Of a stretch of DNA of 64,000 nt, positions 1 through 11,665 are shown piece after piece. Positions within the stretch are counted from its first letter, which is position 1, and every line of letters starts with the position of its first letter. This DNA comes from Bilabrum cf. latius (taxonomy: Eukaryota; Bigyra: Bicosoecida; Bigyra; Bicosoecida), in NCBI GenBank assembly GCA_965178125.1, contig OZ237738.1, positions 620,001 to 684,000 on the forward strand. Reading direction: 5' to 3'. Position numbers and translations under genes: made by a program. The notes under the pieces are model-generated. The model saw nothing but the letters and a program-made list of their open reading frames with translations, ran no database searches and had not been told where the DNA came from.

Positions 1-3000
1 TTCCTGCGGTGTGATCACCACGCTGCTGCCTGCGTCCGTACCGATATCGAGCTCCGCGGGCCCCCCGCTCGCTCCCCGGAAGCCGCGCCCGTGAGGCCGG
101 TGCACTGGCGTGTCTCCCAAACCCCCCATGCCGGACGGGGTACCAGACGGAGATGGATACGAGTCCCTGCGAGACTCCTGAGGGTCCTGCCCTCCAGCCG
201 CCGCCCCCCACACGCCCGCCTATGCCTTCCCGTCCCCACCATGACCTACCGCCCGTGCTACACCAGGTACATCCTCACCGGCAGCACCCCCAGCCCCGGT
301 GTGGTCTGTGACGGCGAGGATGCCGGACCTCGGTCCAGGCGGGTACTAGTCGAGCCCCTGGCCCTGCCCCTGGCCCTGTGCCGAGGCACGATACAACTCG
401 CTCCCGGCATCCGAAGCGCGATCCAGCGCACTCATGTCGTCTCCGGCCCCGGCACCGCCCCCGCCCCACGAGCTTCCCCGCCCTGCCCCAGCCAGCCCCT
501 GGGGATACGCATGGAAAGACGCCGGATCCGCGCCGGAATCTCCCGCCAGCAACCGCTCCAGTGCCGCGTCCACGTCACCGCGGGTCATCATGCCCTTAAG
601 CGCGGCGGTGAAGCGGCGACGATGACCCTTCTGCGTGATCCTGATTGCTGCGGCAACCGGCTTGAAGGTGGCTATTCCGCGAGGCGCAACCCGCAGCTCT
701 GGTCGCCCAAGGTGGCGCGCAGCCCCATACCCCGCGTTAAAGACCATGTCCACCATCACCGCGCCAGCAGGACCCTCCGCCCCGGCCAGGTCGAGGGCAC
801 CGTGGGCGTACTGGCCCATGTGCAACCGAGCATCAAGCCAGGCGGCCACCTCGGCGCCGTTCCAATCCACCAGTCGCCGCCCGTTTCTCGCGGCATCGGA
901 CACCACGTTCTTGGCAGACCGGCCCAGGTATGCCGCGGGCGCGCCATCTTCCAGCGCACGGGTGGCCGCCGCGAAGGAGGTTGGCCTGGGCTTGCCTGCA
1001 GCGTCTGCAGCCGCGAACGACGAGGTTCTACGTTCCCTTTCACCCACCGATTCGCCGCCGGCAACGCCGGTCGCGTACATCTGAGAGCCTTCGATGGCGT
1101 CAGCAGCATCTGCTGCTCGCTGGCGATCCGTGACTTGGTGCACGCCGGCCCACTCACCGCTCACCACGCTCCCGCTGGCGCTGCTCCCGCGCCTCCTGCT
1201 GCGGCGGCTCCTCCTCCTGTGCCGATCGTCTTCGATGCCCTTGGCGCCCAAGCCAGTCGCGTACATTGCCGAGGCATCCACGTGGTCCTGGCTCTCTTCC
1301 TTGCGCAGAGCCAGCTGCTGCGTGCTCTGCTGGCCCACGTGTTGCGGCGGATTGTAGCCCGCGAGACCGCCGCCCCCTTCGTCGTCCATGGTGCCGTACG
1401 AGCCCGCACCGCCGGAGCCAGGCGCTGCCGCCTGCTGGGCACTTTGTTCCAGCCCCACCTGGTCCTGGTCCTGGTCCTGGTTCTGCAGCAGGGGCGCTTT
1501 GAGCCCGGCATCCTCCTCTGCGGATCGCGCTCGGCCCACCGCCGCGGCGCCGTGGCTGCGCGCGGACCGAATGCGGCCGCGACCCATCCGTCGCGAAGGC
1601 TGGGGCTGCTGCTGCTGCTGCAGAGGAGTCGTCGGATCGATCGCCTTTGCTGAGCTGTGCACCAGCGCCTGCGAGTCTGAGCCACCAGCGTCAGCCCACC
1701 CGTCCCCCATGTGCACGGTCCTCACCCCTCCCTACATAGCTGCCTGCGCGTCCACGGTGGCACCGACCCTCACCGCCCATGCGCCCACATCTGTTCCGGA
1801 TCCGCCGGTGGAGTTCACCGCCACGCTGCCCGAGGTGACCTCGTCCAGCCCCAGGCAGAAAGAGCAAGTCCTCCGGACCTCGCCGCGGGCCAGAACCATG
1901 GGATCATCCTGGATGCACGACCCCTGGGTGAGCACAGTGGCGGCCAGCAGCACCAGGTCGTGGATGAGGGTGCAACCCCCGGCTGCCAGCAGCGGCATGA
2001 ACACCCACACCGGCCTGAACTGGCCGGCGTCAGAAGGAACGGTCTGACTTACGCCACTAAACAATTCGCTTTGAGCATCGGCCGAGTCTTCTGGAGCTTC
2101 TGGTCCAGACCCCGGCTTGAATGGAGACCAGCCTGCGTTCAGGGACTCTGCCGCCAGGCACAGGCTGATCCCAGCCGCGAGCGGGTAGGCGGCATCGACT
2201 GCAAGCACCCTCCACCGCCCCGCCGCAGGTGCGAAGAGAGCGTGGGCTGCGATCATGGCCACACCTACCGCGATGCACAGGGCGATGACAGGCGCAAGGA
2301 CAGCCCACCAGTCCACGCCAGACAGCAGGCCATCACCTCCATCCAGCCACGGACCAGCGAGACCGGGAAGGAGTGCGCTCGCAACGCAAAGCATCCCGGA
2401 GAACAGGACGCCGGCTCCGATTCCAATCGTCACACCGGTGGAATTTTCGTCGCGAACCGACACGAATACGGCTCCTGCGAAGAGGACGAGGGCCAGCAGG
2501 CCCACCTGAGCAGCCAGGGGCACCGCGATGACGAAAGCGGAGGCGGCAGCGGAACCGGCTGCCGTGTACCCGTCGGCGCGCAGCGCCCATAGCACCAGTG
2601 TGACGAGTGCCCCCGGCCCGGCCGCGGTGGGCACGCCGACGGCCCACCCGCCCGCCAGCTGCATCAGTCGCATGTTCCTGTCGGCGCCCCCCCCGTGTGC
2701 CCCTGCCTCCCTCACTGCGACCAGTCCCTGGACCAGCCCCACCCATGCGAGGCCGATGCTTGCGAATAGTGGGGCGCTGAGCTGCATCCACGACCAGGAG
2801 GTGACGGAGGAGGGGGCGCGATCCCGAGCGGCGACACCGTCGCTCCACTCGGCTTCCAGCCGGCAACACACCAGCGCCAAACCAAGGAGCTTGGCGAGGC
2901 CAGCCGAAGCTCGCAAGCCGTACAAGCCTAGAATTGGCGTGGCATCATCCGCTGGTCCGATGCTACCGAGTGCTGCTGGGTCCAAACGGCCCTTGCTCCC

Positions 3001-3613
3001 AGATCCCATCGTGCGCCGACCTGTGGACCCAAACAGCGTCAAGAGCACGTATACCGTGCTTCCAGCCATCAGCGCCCAGGTCTGCGACGTGTAATATTCT
3101 TGTGATAAGGATAATGTGCAGATCGCGCCGGTGTCCGGAAATAATTGGGCACGCATTGTATGACTGCAAACGGCTCGCACTTACACACGCCCTCTCGGCC
3201 TCCGTGCCATACTTGGTGCTGCTGGCTAGCCTCGGAAGTCCCAGCACCAGCGTCAAGACCCATGCTGATTTGAGAGACAAAGGTTCAGCCACCCCAGCTG
3301 CAACAAAATAGGCACATGCGCCTGCATGAGCTGCAAGACAGACGATCTGGAGTATGTAGTCGGCATAGTGCACTGACCAGTGCGATGATATCGTCGCAAG
3401 GGCAGCACATGGGCAGCCAATTAGTAGGATGGCAACAATCAGGCTCAGCACGGCCCGGCGACGATCCAATAGAACAGTGCGAGGCGATGACGAGCAGGCG
3501 AAGCGAAGCGAATGCACAATGGCTGCTGCCGCTGCTATCAACAGCCCTGCATCAAAGATGAACGCTTCATAGACCCAGTTGTGCCTATCTTGCAACGCTG
3601 ATGATGGATTCAT
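1..3613 (-). CDS. multipass membrane protein with long cytosolic tail (3' end off window)
   Basis: Two exons on the minus strand: 3613-3185, then 3081 to beyond position 1. The intron 3184-3082 (103 nt) has a GTAAGT donor and CAG acceptor and joins in phase 0. The start at 3613 (MNPSSALQ) is chosen because a hydrophobic segment follows soon after; an in-frame ATG at 3736 is the alternative. About ten hydrophobic segments occupy roughly the first 500 residues, followed by a long Gly/Ala/Gln/Arg-rich tail with QDQDQDQ and GQGQGQGQ tracts. The tail also holds a compact region (about 950-600) with a SAM-like look around VDWNGAEVAAWL. In-frame TAG codons lie at 1732-1734, 346-348 and 220-222, and the frame stays open to the window edge. 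The hydrophobic N-terminus vaguely resembles an ABCC-type TMD0, but no ATPase is visible. Family not recognised. Confidence 0.7.
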
Positions 3614-3747
3614 GCTGGTGCCTCTACCCAGCAAATTGTGCGGCGGAGGACGAATGGATCGGCCTCTGATGGCTCCGAATCGAACCACAGCCACACGCAT
3701 GAAATGTGGTGGCCGGCACGATTGGCGTTCATGCATCGAACAGTGGT

Positions 3748-4099
3748 GTCAATTCGCTACAAACCTCATCCTCGAAGCCGCATCGAAAGCCGCCCCGCGC
3801 ATCCGGATCCGTGATGGAACCGCACCGTCACGGTGTCGCACCCCTGGCCGGCGTGCGCCCCCACAGACCCACCGTGACGTGCCAGTGCCAGAGCCCCCTT
3901 CATCTGCGATCGTCACGCAGCACGGGTGCTCGCTTGCCTGAGATTAGGCGAGACCAGCTGGGGTCAGTACTCACGGCAGGTCTGGGGATTGCCAGCACAC
4001 TGGCAGTGCCCGCAGTCAAGAGCACGGGGAACCTCAGAACCTTCAAGAAGTTCCGCGATATTGCACCTCCGAGCCAGAACAAGCGCCGTCAACCGGTCA
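3748..4099 (-). CDS. possible small Cys-rich spliced gene (3' part only)
   Basis: On the minus strand a GTGAGT donor at 3974 and a GATCGCAG acceptor ending at 3904 define a 71-nt intron. Reading across it gives CGHCQCAGNPQTC, then HEGGSGTG, and further on RWVCGG, ending at TGA 3750-3748. The Cys spacing (C-x2-C-x-C-x5-C) looks like a small metal-binding or disulfide module. I could not find a start codon, and an upstream exon would run antisense to the first exon of the VPS55 gene. A second frame through the same exon is also open for a stretch, so the reading is uncertain. Confidence 0.28.
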
Positions 4100-4110
4100 C
4101 ATCTGCCACA

Positions 4111-4613
4111 ATGTGCAAGTGCTCGGCCACCACTAAGGCGTGGACAGGGATTGTTATATCTTGCTTTATAGGCTTTGCTATGCTATTGGCGGCTTCGAGT
4201 GCGGAGAATCGTTGGTAAGACTCGGCCAATCTGCTGTATCTGGACATTGCTCGTTTGTACACCAACTTTGGATGCATGTTTCTTACTCATCGTGCGATTG
4301 CAGGTATCCTATGCTGTTACTCCTAGTTATTCTCGTGCTACCGGCGCCAGTAGTTCTACTCGCCTCCCTTGAGGTAGATCTTGAGCAAACAAAAGGCGTA
4401 AACTAGTATCAGAATTTTGGGGTTTGCTTATTAGGCATGACTGCGGCATTCACAATCGGATTTCCTGTATTTTTGTTCCAGTTTGGCGTGGCGTCAGCCA
4501 CACAGCTTGGCCTAATGCTCGGAGCGCCGCCAGTGATTGGGATCGGAGCCGGGATATCCGCCTAGTGGTTCCCTAAAGTAGATGACGATGAATCAGCGGG
4601 ACTGATGATGTAA
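4111..4613 (+). CDS. VPS55: VPS55 / LEPROT (OB-RGRP) family small membrane protein
   Basis: Two exons: 4111-4214 and 4304-4613, separated by an 89-nt intron (GTAAGA donor, GATTGCAG acceptor, phase 2). Together they encode about 137 residues, the family's usual size. Visible landmarks are the TM segment GIVISCFIGFAML, then ENRWYPMLLLLVILVLPAP (the family's WYP-L-F/V block leading into TM2), then YQNFGVCLLGMTAAF and GFPVFLFQFGV, matching the family's FG-x-F-L-T-G and FALPV-L-AH regions, and a fourth hydrophobic stretch. Two TAG codons (4404-4406 and 4563-4565) fall in the linker before TM3 and near the C-terminus; the true stop is TAA. VPS55 proteins act in late-endosome-to-vacuole/lysosome sorting. 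No single exon contains a long ORF, so a plain ORF scan misses this gene. Confidence 0.78.
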
Positions 4614-4930
4614 TGCAAGCATTGCGAGTGATGGAGGGATGAGGTGAACGGCGGATTCAGCTGCGCCTGGAATTGGCATCCATGTCGGCGTGCTTGCATT
4701 GCAACCACGCATAGAGAGGTCGAAGTCGCAGCAGGCAGGACCCACGCGCAGCGGATGGTTTGCTCTACTGACAAACGATGATAATAGCTGCTGATGGTAC
4801 AGTGCTTGGTAAAAATAGGTGATGTGCAGCGAAGTGCAACCGAATTGAACAATGGTAATGATCGTATCTTTGGCCCACGCCGTCAATGAATGGTCACCTA
4901 ACCCCACACCCAATCCATTGGACACAACGA
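4614..4930. other. convergent intergenic spacer
   Basis: This 317-bp stretch lies between the 3' ends of the VPS55 gene (+) and the four-exon gene on the minus strand. Only short unsupported ORFs run through it. It probably holds both 3' UTRs. I see no clear terminator or repeat. Confidence 0.5.
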
Positions 4931-5656
4931 TCAGTGGTGCTCAGCCTCAGCCCGCTTCTCCGCCAATGTCTTGAAGTGGTGATCGTGGGTGCCGTTAGCA
5001 AGCTCCGGCTGCAAAAAGCAAGTTGGCAACGGGAACGAATCGATCGCGCAGTTGTGTTCAGCATTGCTGGGACGCTTTAAAACCATTCAATTGTGCTAAT
5101 GTCTCACCAGACGGAAGACTGGGCTCTCAAACTCCTCCTGGAAGTTCTCCTTGTAGAACGCGCTGGACTTCACGCGGGATTCGTCTGCGATGGAAGAGAT
5201 GTGCGCTTATAACTAGCAACAGCTGCATACCATGTGAACCAGCAAAAAGAAAAGAAAGCTTGCGCTTGTGCTCACGAGTGGCATCGTTCCCAGGGTTCAA
5301 GGCCATGGACAGCAACACAATCGCAGACCTGCGGGGCATGAACAAGCTTAAAGAAAGACGCTGAAGGTGGGAGGGTTGGGCCAGTTCATCTAAGTACGAC
5401 TAATCGTCTTGTTGCATTTCCGAGACGCTTCCACTTGCGCCTCTGGTGTCAGTAGCGCATGGCTCTGAGCTCCTGACACTTGCGATTCCGCCAGAACTCA
5501 CGCAGCAGAGACGCCAAGTGCTTGGAATCCCTTCATGTGTGCAAAAGTAGCAAAGTGCCTGTACGTTCGGATGCCAACATGCGAAAATAGGCTACCGTTC
5601 ACCATCTTTTCAGCCAAAAGCGCGAATGTCCTTCGCAGCTTGAATCTGCATTTCAT
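4931..5656 (-). CDS. four-exon small protein, possibly mitochondrial, family not recognised
   Basis: Exons on the minus strand are 5656-5502, 5328-5276, 5184-5108 and 5008-4931. All three introns (173, 91 and 99 nt) begin GTGAG and end CAG, and their phases (2, 1, 0) match exactly at each junction, which is strong internal evidence. The protein is 120 residues and ends at TGA. The N-terminus MKCRFKLRRTFALL is basic and could be a mitochondrial presequence. The C-terminal half carries distinctive motifs: FYKENFQEEFESPVFRL, PELANGTHDHHFKTL and AEKRAEAEHH. It contains no TAG codon. It is divergent from TPP2, with start codons 90 bp apart. I do not recognise the family. Confidence 0.72.
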
Positions 5657-5746
5657 GTCGATAGCGTGTATTTAATCTATGGTAGAACGTTCAGCTGAAG
5701 TTCGATCTTGGCACCTCCCGCAGAGCTTCTCATATTCGCTGCCATC
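5657..5746. promoter_or_regulatory. 90-bp divergent promoter interval
   Basis: The start codons of the four-exon minus-strand gene (5656) and of TPP2 (5747) face away from each other across only 90 bp, so both promoters and both 5' UTRs must fit in or overlap this interval. No canonical TATA box is clear. This is inferred from gene layout. Confidence 0.5.
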
Positions 5747-8700
5747 ATGTCGGCAACCGAAGCAAAACATGCAAGATTTCCAGTAGAAGGGCTTATGCCT
5801 AGAACCGAAACACGAGTGAGGTTTGCCTACGTGCTTGACAGAAAAGATGCCTCCTGGATCGCTCTGGAACGCCCTCCCCATCCGATTCCATTTCGAATCC
5901 TATCCCGCAGGCCGATGAATTCACTCGCGCCAACCCATCATTCGATGGACGCGGTGTAGTAGTTGCTATTTTCGACACTGGAGTGGATCCGGCGGCACTA
6001 GGCTTGCAGAAGTGAGATAGTGGCATTGGGTTCTGCTCCGCGACCGGCGCCTCTGTGGGAACCGTTTTTCTTGTTAGCAAATGGGTTGTACGGTCTAGTT
6101 CAAGTGTTATTTTGAATATATTTGGCGCAGGACTTCGGACGGACGCCCAAAAGTCGTCGATGTGGTGGAGTGCACAGGCTCGGGCGACGTGGCAATGGCC
6201 AAGCCGCAGAAGTCCGTGCCGCAGTCTTCAGGAAGCGGTCGAACGATCAAAGGCATCACTGGTCGCGATCTGCTCCTCAATCCCGAATGGAACAACCCGA
6301 AAGACGAGTGGCGCGTCGGCGCCAAGGTCGTCAAGGAGCTGTACGCCACCACTTTAGACCGACGTATGTCCAGCACAGCGAAGAGCGAGCGCGCCAGGAG
6401 GGTGCAGCGCCTGGTGGGCGAAGCCAAGCGTGCACTGCAGGCATGGGACGCATCCAATCTCGGCGGCAAGCCCTCCTCCACTCTGACAGGCACGAAGAAG
6501 CAGGACAGGGAGGAGCTTCAGGCGCGGGTGGACGCTCTCTCCAAGCTGGACTCTGCGCTGTCCAAGGACGACCCGGGCCCGTGCGTGGACGTCGTGTGCT
6601 GGCACGATGGGGCCGTGTGGAGAGCCGCGGTGGATGCCTCGTTCAGCGGCAACATGCGGAGCTCGCCCGGCCTGGCCAATTTCAGGGTTGAGCGCCAGTA
6701 CGCCACCCTGGACGAGGACTCCCAGCTGTCGTACTGCCTAAATGTGTACGACGACGGCGACGTGGTGTCGATCGTCACGGACGCGGGCTCCCACGGCACG
6801 CACGTCGCCTCTATCACCGCGGGCTGCCACCACGACGCCCCTGAATACGACGGCGTGGCGCCGGGGGCTCAGATCGTCGCGCTGAAGATCGGCGACACTA
6901 GGCTGGGCAGCATGGAGACACTGCAGGGCCTGCAGCGGGCTCTCAGGGCCGTCGTGGACAATGGCTGCGACGTAATCAACATGAGTTACGGCGAGCCCAG
7001 CCTGTGGCCCGACTGGGGCAGGTTTGTGGAGCTGGCCAACGACACCGTCAACGACAAAGGTGTCGTGTTTGTGGCAAGGTGAGAGCTGCTTTTCGTGGAC
7101 TGAGCGCGCGTGCGTCTAAGTGCCTGTGCTCGGCTGTTGTGGGTTTGTGCTTTCACTCTTGCGTCAAAGTGCTGCTTTTGCTGGCTGTGTGCTGCTTGGC
7201 TAGTGTGTATATCGCGGTGGTTATCCTCGCGCTGGCAGTCTCCATTGCGCCGCTGCTGCCCTCTGGGCCCGGCCCTGCCTGCGTGGGGAAGCCTCGCGAA
7301 GATCAATGGGACCTTTACCGGTCCCGACTCGCGTGACGACCTTGATGGGCCACTCCCCGCGCCTTAAGAGGATAATGCGATGAGGACAATCCGCTTGAAA
7401 TTCTCCTGCTCTGCTGCGCTTGTGGTGCTTGCTGCGCCGCCTTTGGCATGGCCGGTTGCCTCATGTTCATTGTTGGTGCGTATTCTAGCGCTGCTTCCGA
7501 TGTGGCTCGCCTTTTCGTCCCGTTTGCCTTGACACTATATTCCCTTGGCCTTTCCGATCCATTCGATCTCACAGCGCCGGCAACAACGGGCCTGCCCTGA
7601 CAACGTCGGGGTCCCCTGGTGCTACCAGCTCGTGCATCATTAGCGTGGCAGCTCTGGTGTCGCCCACCATGGCAGAGGCAGAGTACGGGGCCCGCCGTGG
7701 CACCGCCCTGAAGCCGTACACGTGGTCCTCGAGGGGCCCCACCATGGACGGCGAGCTCGGTGTCACCGTGGGCGCGCCGGGCTCCGCCATTGCAAGCATC
7801 CCGACGTGGAACCTCCAAGGCAAGCAGCAGATGAACGGCACCTCCATGAGCAGCCCGAACATGGCAGGCTGCGTGGCTCTCCTGCTCTCTGCAGCCAAGG
7901 CGTCGGGCCTCTCGTGGACCCCTGCCTCCATCCGACGCTGCATCCAGAACGCCGCCGCGCCCGTGCCCGGCGCCGAGGTGTGGGCCGTGGGCCGGGGCAT
8001 GGTGGACGTCGTTGCGACCTGGGACCTGATGCAGGCCGCTGCAAAGCGGGCCGACGAAGAGGCCCAGCGGGCGCTCCAGGCTGCCCGCACGGACGAGAGC
8101 GACGGCATCGTGCAGTGGGCTGGCATCGCCGAGACTGCCCCGGAGCCTTCTTTCTCCCCGTCCAAGCGAGGGGCGGCGGTGTCGGCCGATCCCGGCCAGA
8201 CAGCCAGCACATCTCCCCCTGCCCCTCCTTCTGGACCTGCGCCTGCCAGCGGGCGGCAAGCCGCGTGGCAGCACGGCCTCACCCGGGAGACGAGGCTGTC
8301 GGTGGACGGCGAGGCGGCCCAGCGAAGGGGCATGGTCACGGGCAAGGGCGAGGACTTCAGCTTTCCCGACATGGTCGTCAGCGTAGGATACCAGGGCGCC
8401 GGTGCTGGTGCGCCGAAGGGAAGGGGCGTCTACTGGCGGGAACCGGCGCAGTCTGCCAGCAGCCAGGAAGTGACGGTTTCGGTGCGTCCGCAGTGGAAGG
8501 CGGGTGTGCACCCGCGGGTGAAGACTGCCTTTGACCGGAAGTACAAGCTGGTCAGCACGGCCGACTGGGTGGAATGCGCCGGCCACCTCCACGTCTCCTC
8601 GAGGGGTGCCAACTTCTCGGCGCGCATCGACGCGGATCAGATCGGCCGGACGGGTGCACACTACGCCGAGATCCGCGGGTTCTGCCTAGCCCACGGCAGC

Positions 8701-11235
8701 GCAGACGAGTGCGAGCAGACGGGACCTGATTTCTTCGTACCGATCACGGTGGTGATTGCGGAGGGCGCCGAGTCGCTGTCACCCAACGGGGTTGACACGG
8801 GCTACACCTTTGTTTCGCAGACCAGGGGTGATGCCACGTCGACCCAGGGGCATCCCGGGCAAGCAGACGCGGCTGCAGCCCGCCCTGCCTCGGGCGCACC
8901 AACCACGATCGCGTTCGGGCCCGGCCATCTGGAGCGCCGGTTCATCCTGGTTCCTCCCGGCGCCTCTTGGTGCGACATCTCGATCAAGAGGGTGGATGCT
9001 GGGTCCGACGAAGACAACCTTGCTGCAGGCACGGCAGATGAAGGCGTGGCGTCCAGCGGCGCTGGCGCCGACGGCGGCAAGGCATCCTTGTTCGGCACGC
9101 CAGGCCGCCGCGCGCAGCTGGGATCCACGCAGGCGTCGATCTTGGACGAGGATGCCCGGTCTGGAGGCGCCCTGGTGACGGCCACTGGCACCGGCAGCGG
9201 CACCGCGTCAGGTGCCGGCGGGGAGTAGCCGGTGGTGGACGCCTCCTCCCGGATCATCGCCGTGCATGCCGTGCAGGTGCGACCGCACGTGTCGCTGCAC
9301 CAGTCAGGCAAGGAGCGCTACATGAGGCTGCGGCCCGGGGAGGAGAACAGCATGGGCATGGGTGTGGTGGCGGGCCTCACGCTGGAGGTGTGCGTGGGCC
9401 AGTACTGGAGCAGCCTAGGCTCTAGCGGGCTGCAGGTCCAGGTGCGGTTCCGCGGCGTGAGCGTGCAGGGCTCGGGCACGTTCTCCTCCGGGTCTGGAAT
9501 GCTGCACCTCAGGCCGCAGCCACTGATGCACGACGTGCTGGTAAAGCCAGAGGCAAAGCTCACCCATTGGCACATGGCTGTACCCCCCAGCAAGTTCGTG
9601 GCCGAGGCCATGGGCGAGCGGGATACCCACACGGACGGTGCTCGGCTGTCTCGACTCGAGGTCAGGTACGAGGTGACTGCGCCGGCGTCGGGGTCTTTCG
9701 TGCCTCGTGTGGGCGGGTTGCACGGAGGCAGGCTGCTGTACGAGGCACCTTTCGACTCGCACCTGGTCGTGGCGCACGAGGCAGACACCGGCAAGATCAT
9801 CGGCACTTCGGACGCGAAGGGGGACGCGATCTCCCTGTCGTCGGGCACCAAGTACGTGTTCCGGGTGCAGGCCGTCCTTCCCAAGGCGTCCGATCTGGAG
9901 CAGCTGAAGACGCAGCCTCTTTATCTGATGCACAAGCTGTCGAGCGCCATCACTCTCAAGGCGCACGGGTGCAAGGGAGACGCACTGACCGGCGGGAGCG
10001 GCTACTCGATGCGCAAGCTCCGCCGGTACGTGCAGGATGATGTTTTCTTCGGGCTGCCTGCCTCGTCAAAGCTGCCTAAGAAGGCCAAGGCTGGGGATTA
10101 TCTCTCTGGCAACGTCCAGTTCTGCGACTACGAGAGCGCTGCCGGTGCGCTGAACAAGGGCAGGCACCCCAGCGGCGAGCAGAGCATCGCGTTCTACCTG
10201 GGGCCGTCGGAAACTCCCAAGGAGGCATCCGCCGAGCTGCCTGCCGTACCGAAGGCCTCGGGCGGCAGCAAACCTGCCTCCTCGGAGGCGTCGTCGTCGA
10301 GTGGGGGAGCAGCAGCGTCCGGTGCTGGCAGCGACGGGGACGCAGGTTCGAGCCCCGATGCAACGGAAAAGGAGGTGGCGGAGGCTGTGCGCGACGCGTC
10401 CGTGAGTGCTCTCAAGAAGCTCAAGTCGCGCGCCGCATTTGACCTGCTCCACGATGCGCTGCTGAAGGAGCACCCGGAGCACCTGCCGCTGCTGCAGGCC
10501 CGGCTTGACTTCGAGGTTGATGCGCTGCGCAAGGAGGACCCCCAGGGCACCGGGCTTGACGTGGCGTCCGTGCGAGTGGCCGTGGCGGCTGACGCGGTGG
10601 TGGCTGCGTGCAACCCCGACGAGCTGGCGGCGTACTTCGGCCGCAAGGTGTACGAGGACGAGCTGGAGGGCGACGAGCTCAAGAGGCACAAGGACATGGT
10701 CAGCAAGAAGAAAGACCTGGTCAAGGCTCTGAGCGCGAAGGCGAGCGCGTTTGTGAGGTGCGTGCCTGCACTGGCTCGGGCTGGCAAGGAGTCCAGCGCT
10801 GCGGAACTCCCGGCCGCTGCTCGCTCTGTGCTTGCGACCAGCGGCAAAGCGGACGGGGGCGCGGGTGCGACTGCCGGGGGCAATGCAGCATAGGAGGCCG
10901 AGAACAACGCGGTTGCTGAGGCGTTTGGTGATGCCGTGCGGGAGCTTGGCGTGTGGAAGGACTTGTCGGGGTCAGACAAGAAGGGAGAGCTGGCGGTGCT
11001 GCTGGCCGAGAGGCACGTGAGGGCGGGCCGGCCCGCGAAGGCCCTCATGCTCGTCCACGGCTGCATCGATGACGGAGCAGCTGCTTCCTTCGAGCACCTC
11101 GGCGGGACTGCGGCCGCAAGGTCGTGCCGCGCTGCTCTGGTTGCTGCGCTCGGCTGGGACGTCTTCAGTGAGTCCATCGAGCGAGCTGAGGCTGGTTTGC
11201 GCGCGCACAAGGCCCAGTGCGCTGCACCCCTTTGA
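5747..11235 (+). CDS. TPP2: tripeptidyl peptidase II (subtilisin-family serine exopeptidase)
   Basis: Exons 5747-5815, 5911-6011, 6131-7078 and 7575-11235; introns of 95, 119 and 496 nt with GTGAG donors and CAG acceptors, phases 0, 2, 2. The product is about 1,592 residues, longer than animal or plant TPP2 (about 1,250-1,380). The N-terminal [13 protein letters not shown] is the family signature. The S8 triad is present: Asp in AIFDTGVDP, His in GSHGTHVAS, Ser in [11 protein letters not shown], with oxyanion Asn in SAGNNGP. TPP2 removes tripeptides from oligopeptides downstream of the proteasome in the cytosol. TAG codons at 9226-9228 and 10891-10893 both fall in poorly conserved Gly/Ala/Ser-rich inserts; the frame continues to TGA 11233-11235. 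Under the standard code the gene would end 2 kb early and lose the C-terminal assembly region. Confidence 0.93.
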
Positions 11236-11428
11236 TCGCGTGGTGCAGTAGCTGGTGCAGCTAATGGTCCGCACAGCATGAGGACATCTCGGCGATGCAT
11301 CGATACGATCAAATTCATGCATCAGAGTTGTGCAATTCACTCCAAGCGATTGCTGCTAGGCCTATACAGTCAAGTGTTTGTTTTGCAGTGGAGCGAATCT
11401 CAGGCTGTACTCATCACCCCAATCAAGC

Positions 11429-11663
11429 ATGTCTCGAGTGTTTCCAGCCCACTTCACAAGGCGATCAGGTGTCAATGAACCAATGAACCCTGAGATTTAA
11501 CAATATCCCAGTACTTACTATCCCGCTGGGCATCGCTGGTGTTGCTTCAGCGCTTACTGCCAGTCGCGAGCTCGAGAGCAAGGACTCAGTACAAGCAAGT
11601 GCTCTGTTCAACCTGGGCCGTCGCTAGCCCGGTCCTGCCTGGTATCCGTCCTCTCATACTTGA
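11429..11663 (+). CDS. possible small spliced gene upstream of the 1,257-aa protein
   Basis: An open stretch from about 11512 reads LTIPLGIAGVASALTASREL, contains one TAG (11625-11627) and ends at TGA 11661-11663. A short upstream exon (ATG 11429, to 11468) would join in phase 1, but the implied intron is only 43 nt, shorter than any other here. The hydrophobic segment followed by a charged tail would suit a tiny mitochondrial subunit. The stop lies 2 nt before the ATG of the next gene, which makes one of the two calls doubtful. Confidence 0.25.
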
Positions 11664-11665
11664 AA

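Noticed and set aside
346-400. GQGQGQGQ tract at 346-400 as a regulatory repeat
   Set aside because: It is in frame with the membrane protein and explained as coding low complexity.
91-1653. 520-aa plus-strand ORF
   Set aside because: Antisense shadow of the membrane protein's Gly/Ala-rich tail. It starts at GTG and reads as Arg/Pro/Ala-rich with repeated LVLVLV from the opposite-strand QDQDQ tract.
7315-8661. 448-aa minus-strand ORF
   Set aside because: It is antisense to the TPP2 protease and downstream domain. High GC lowers stop frequency in shadow frames; composition is Arg/Pro/Gly-rich with no motif.
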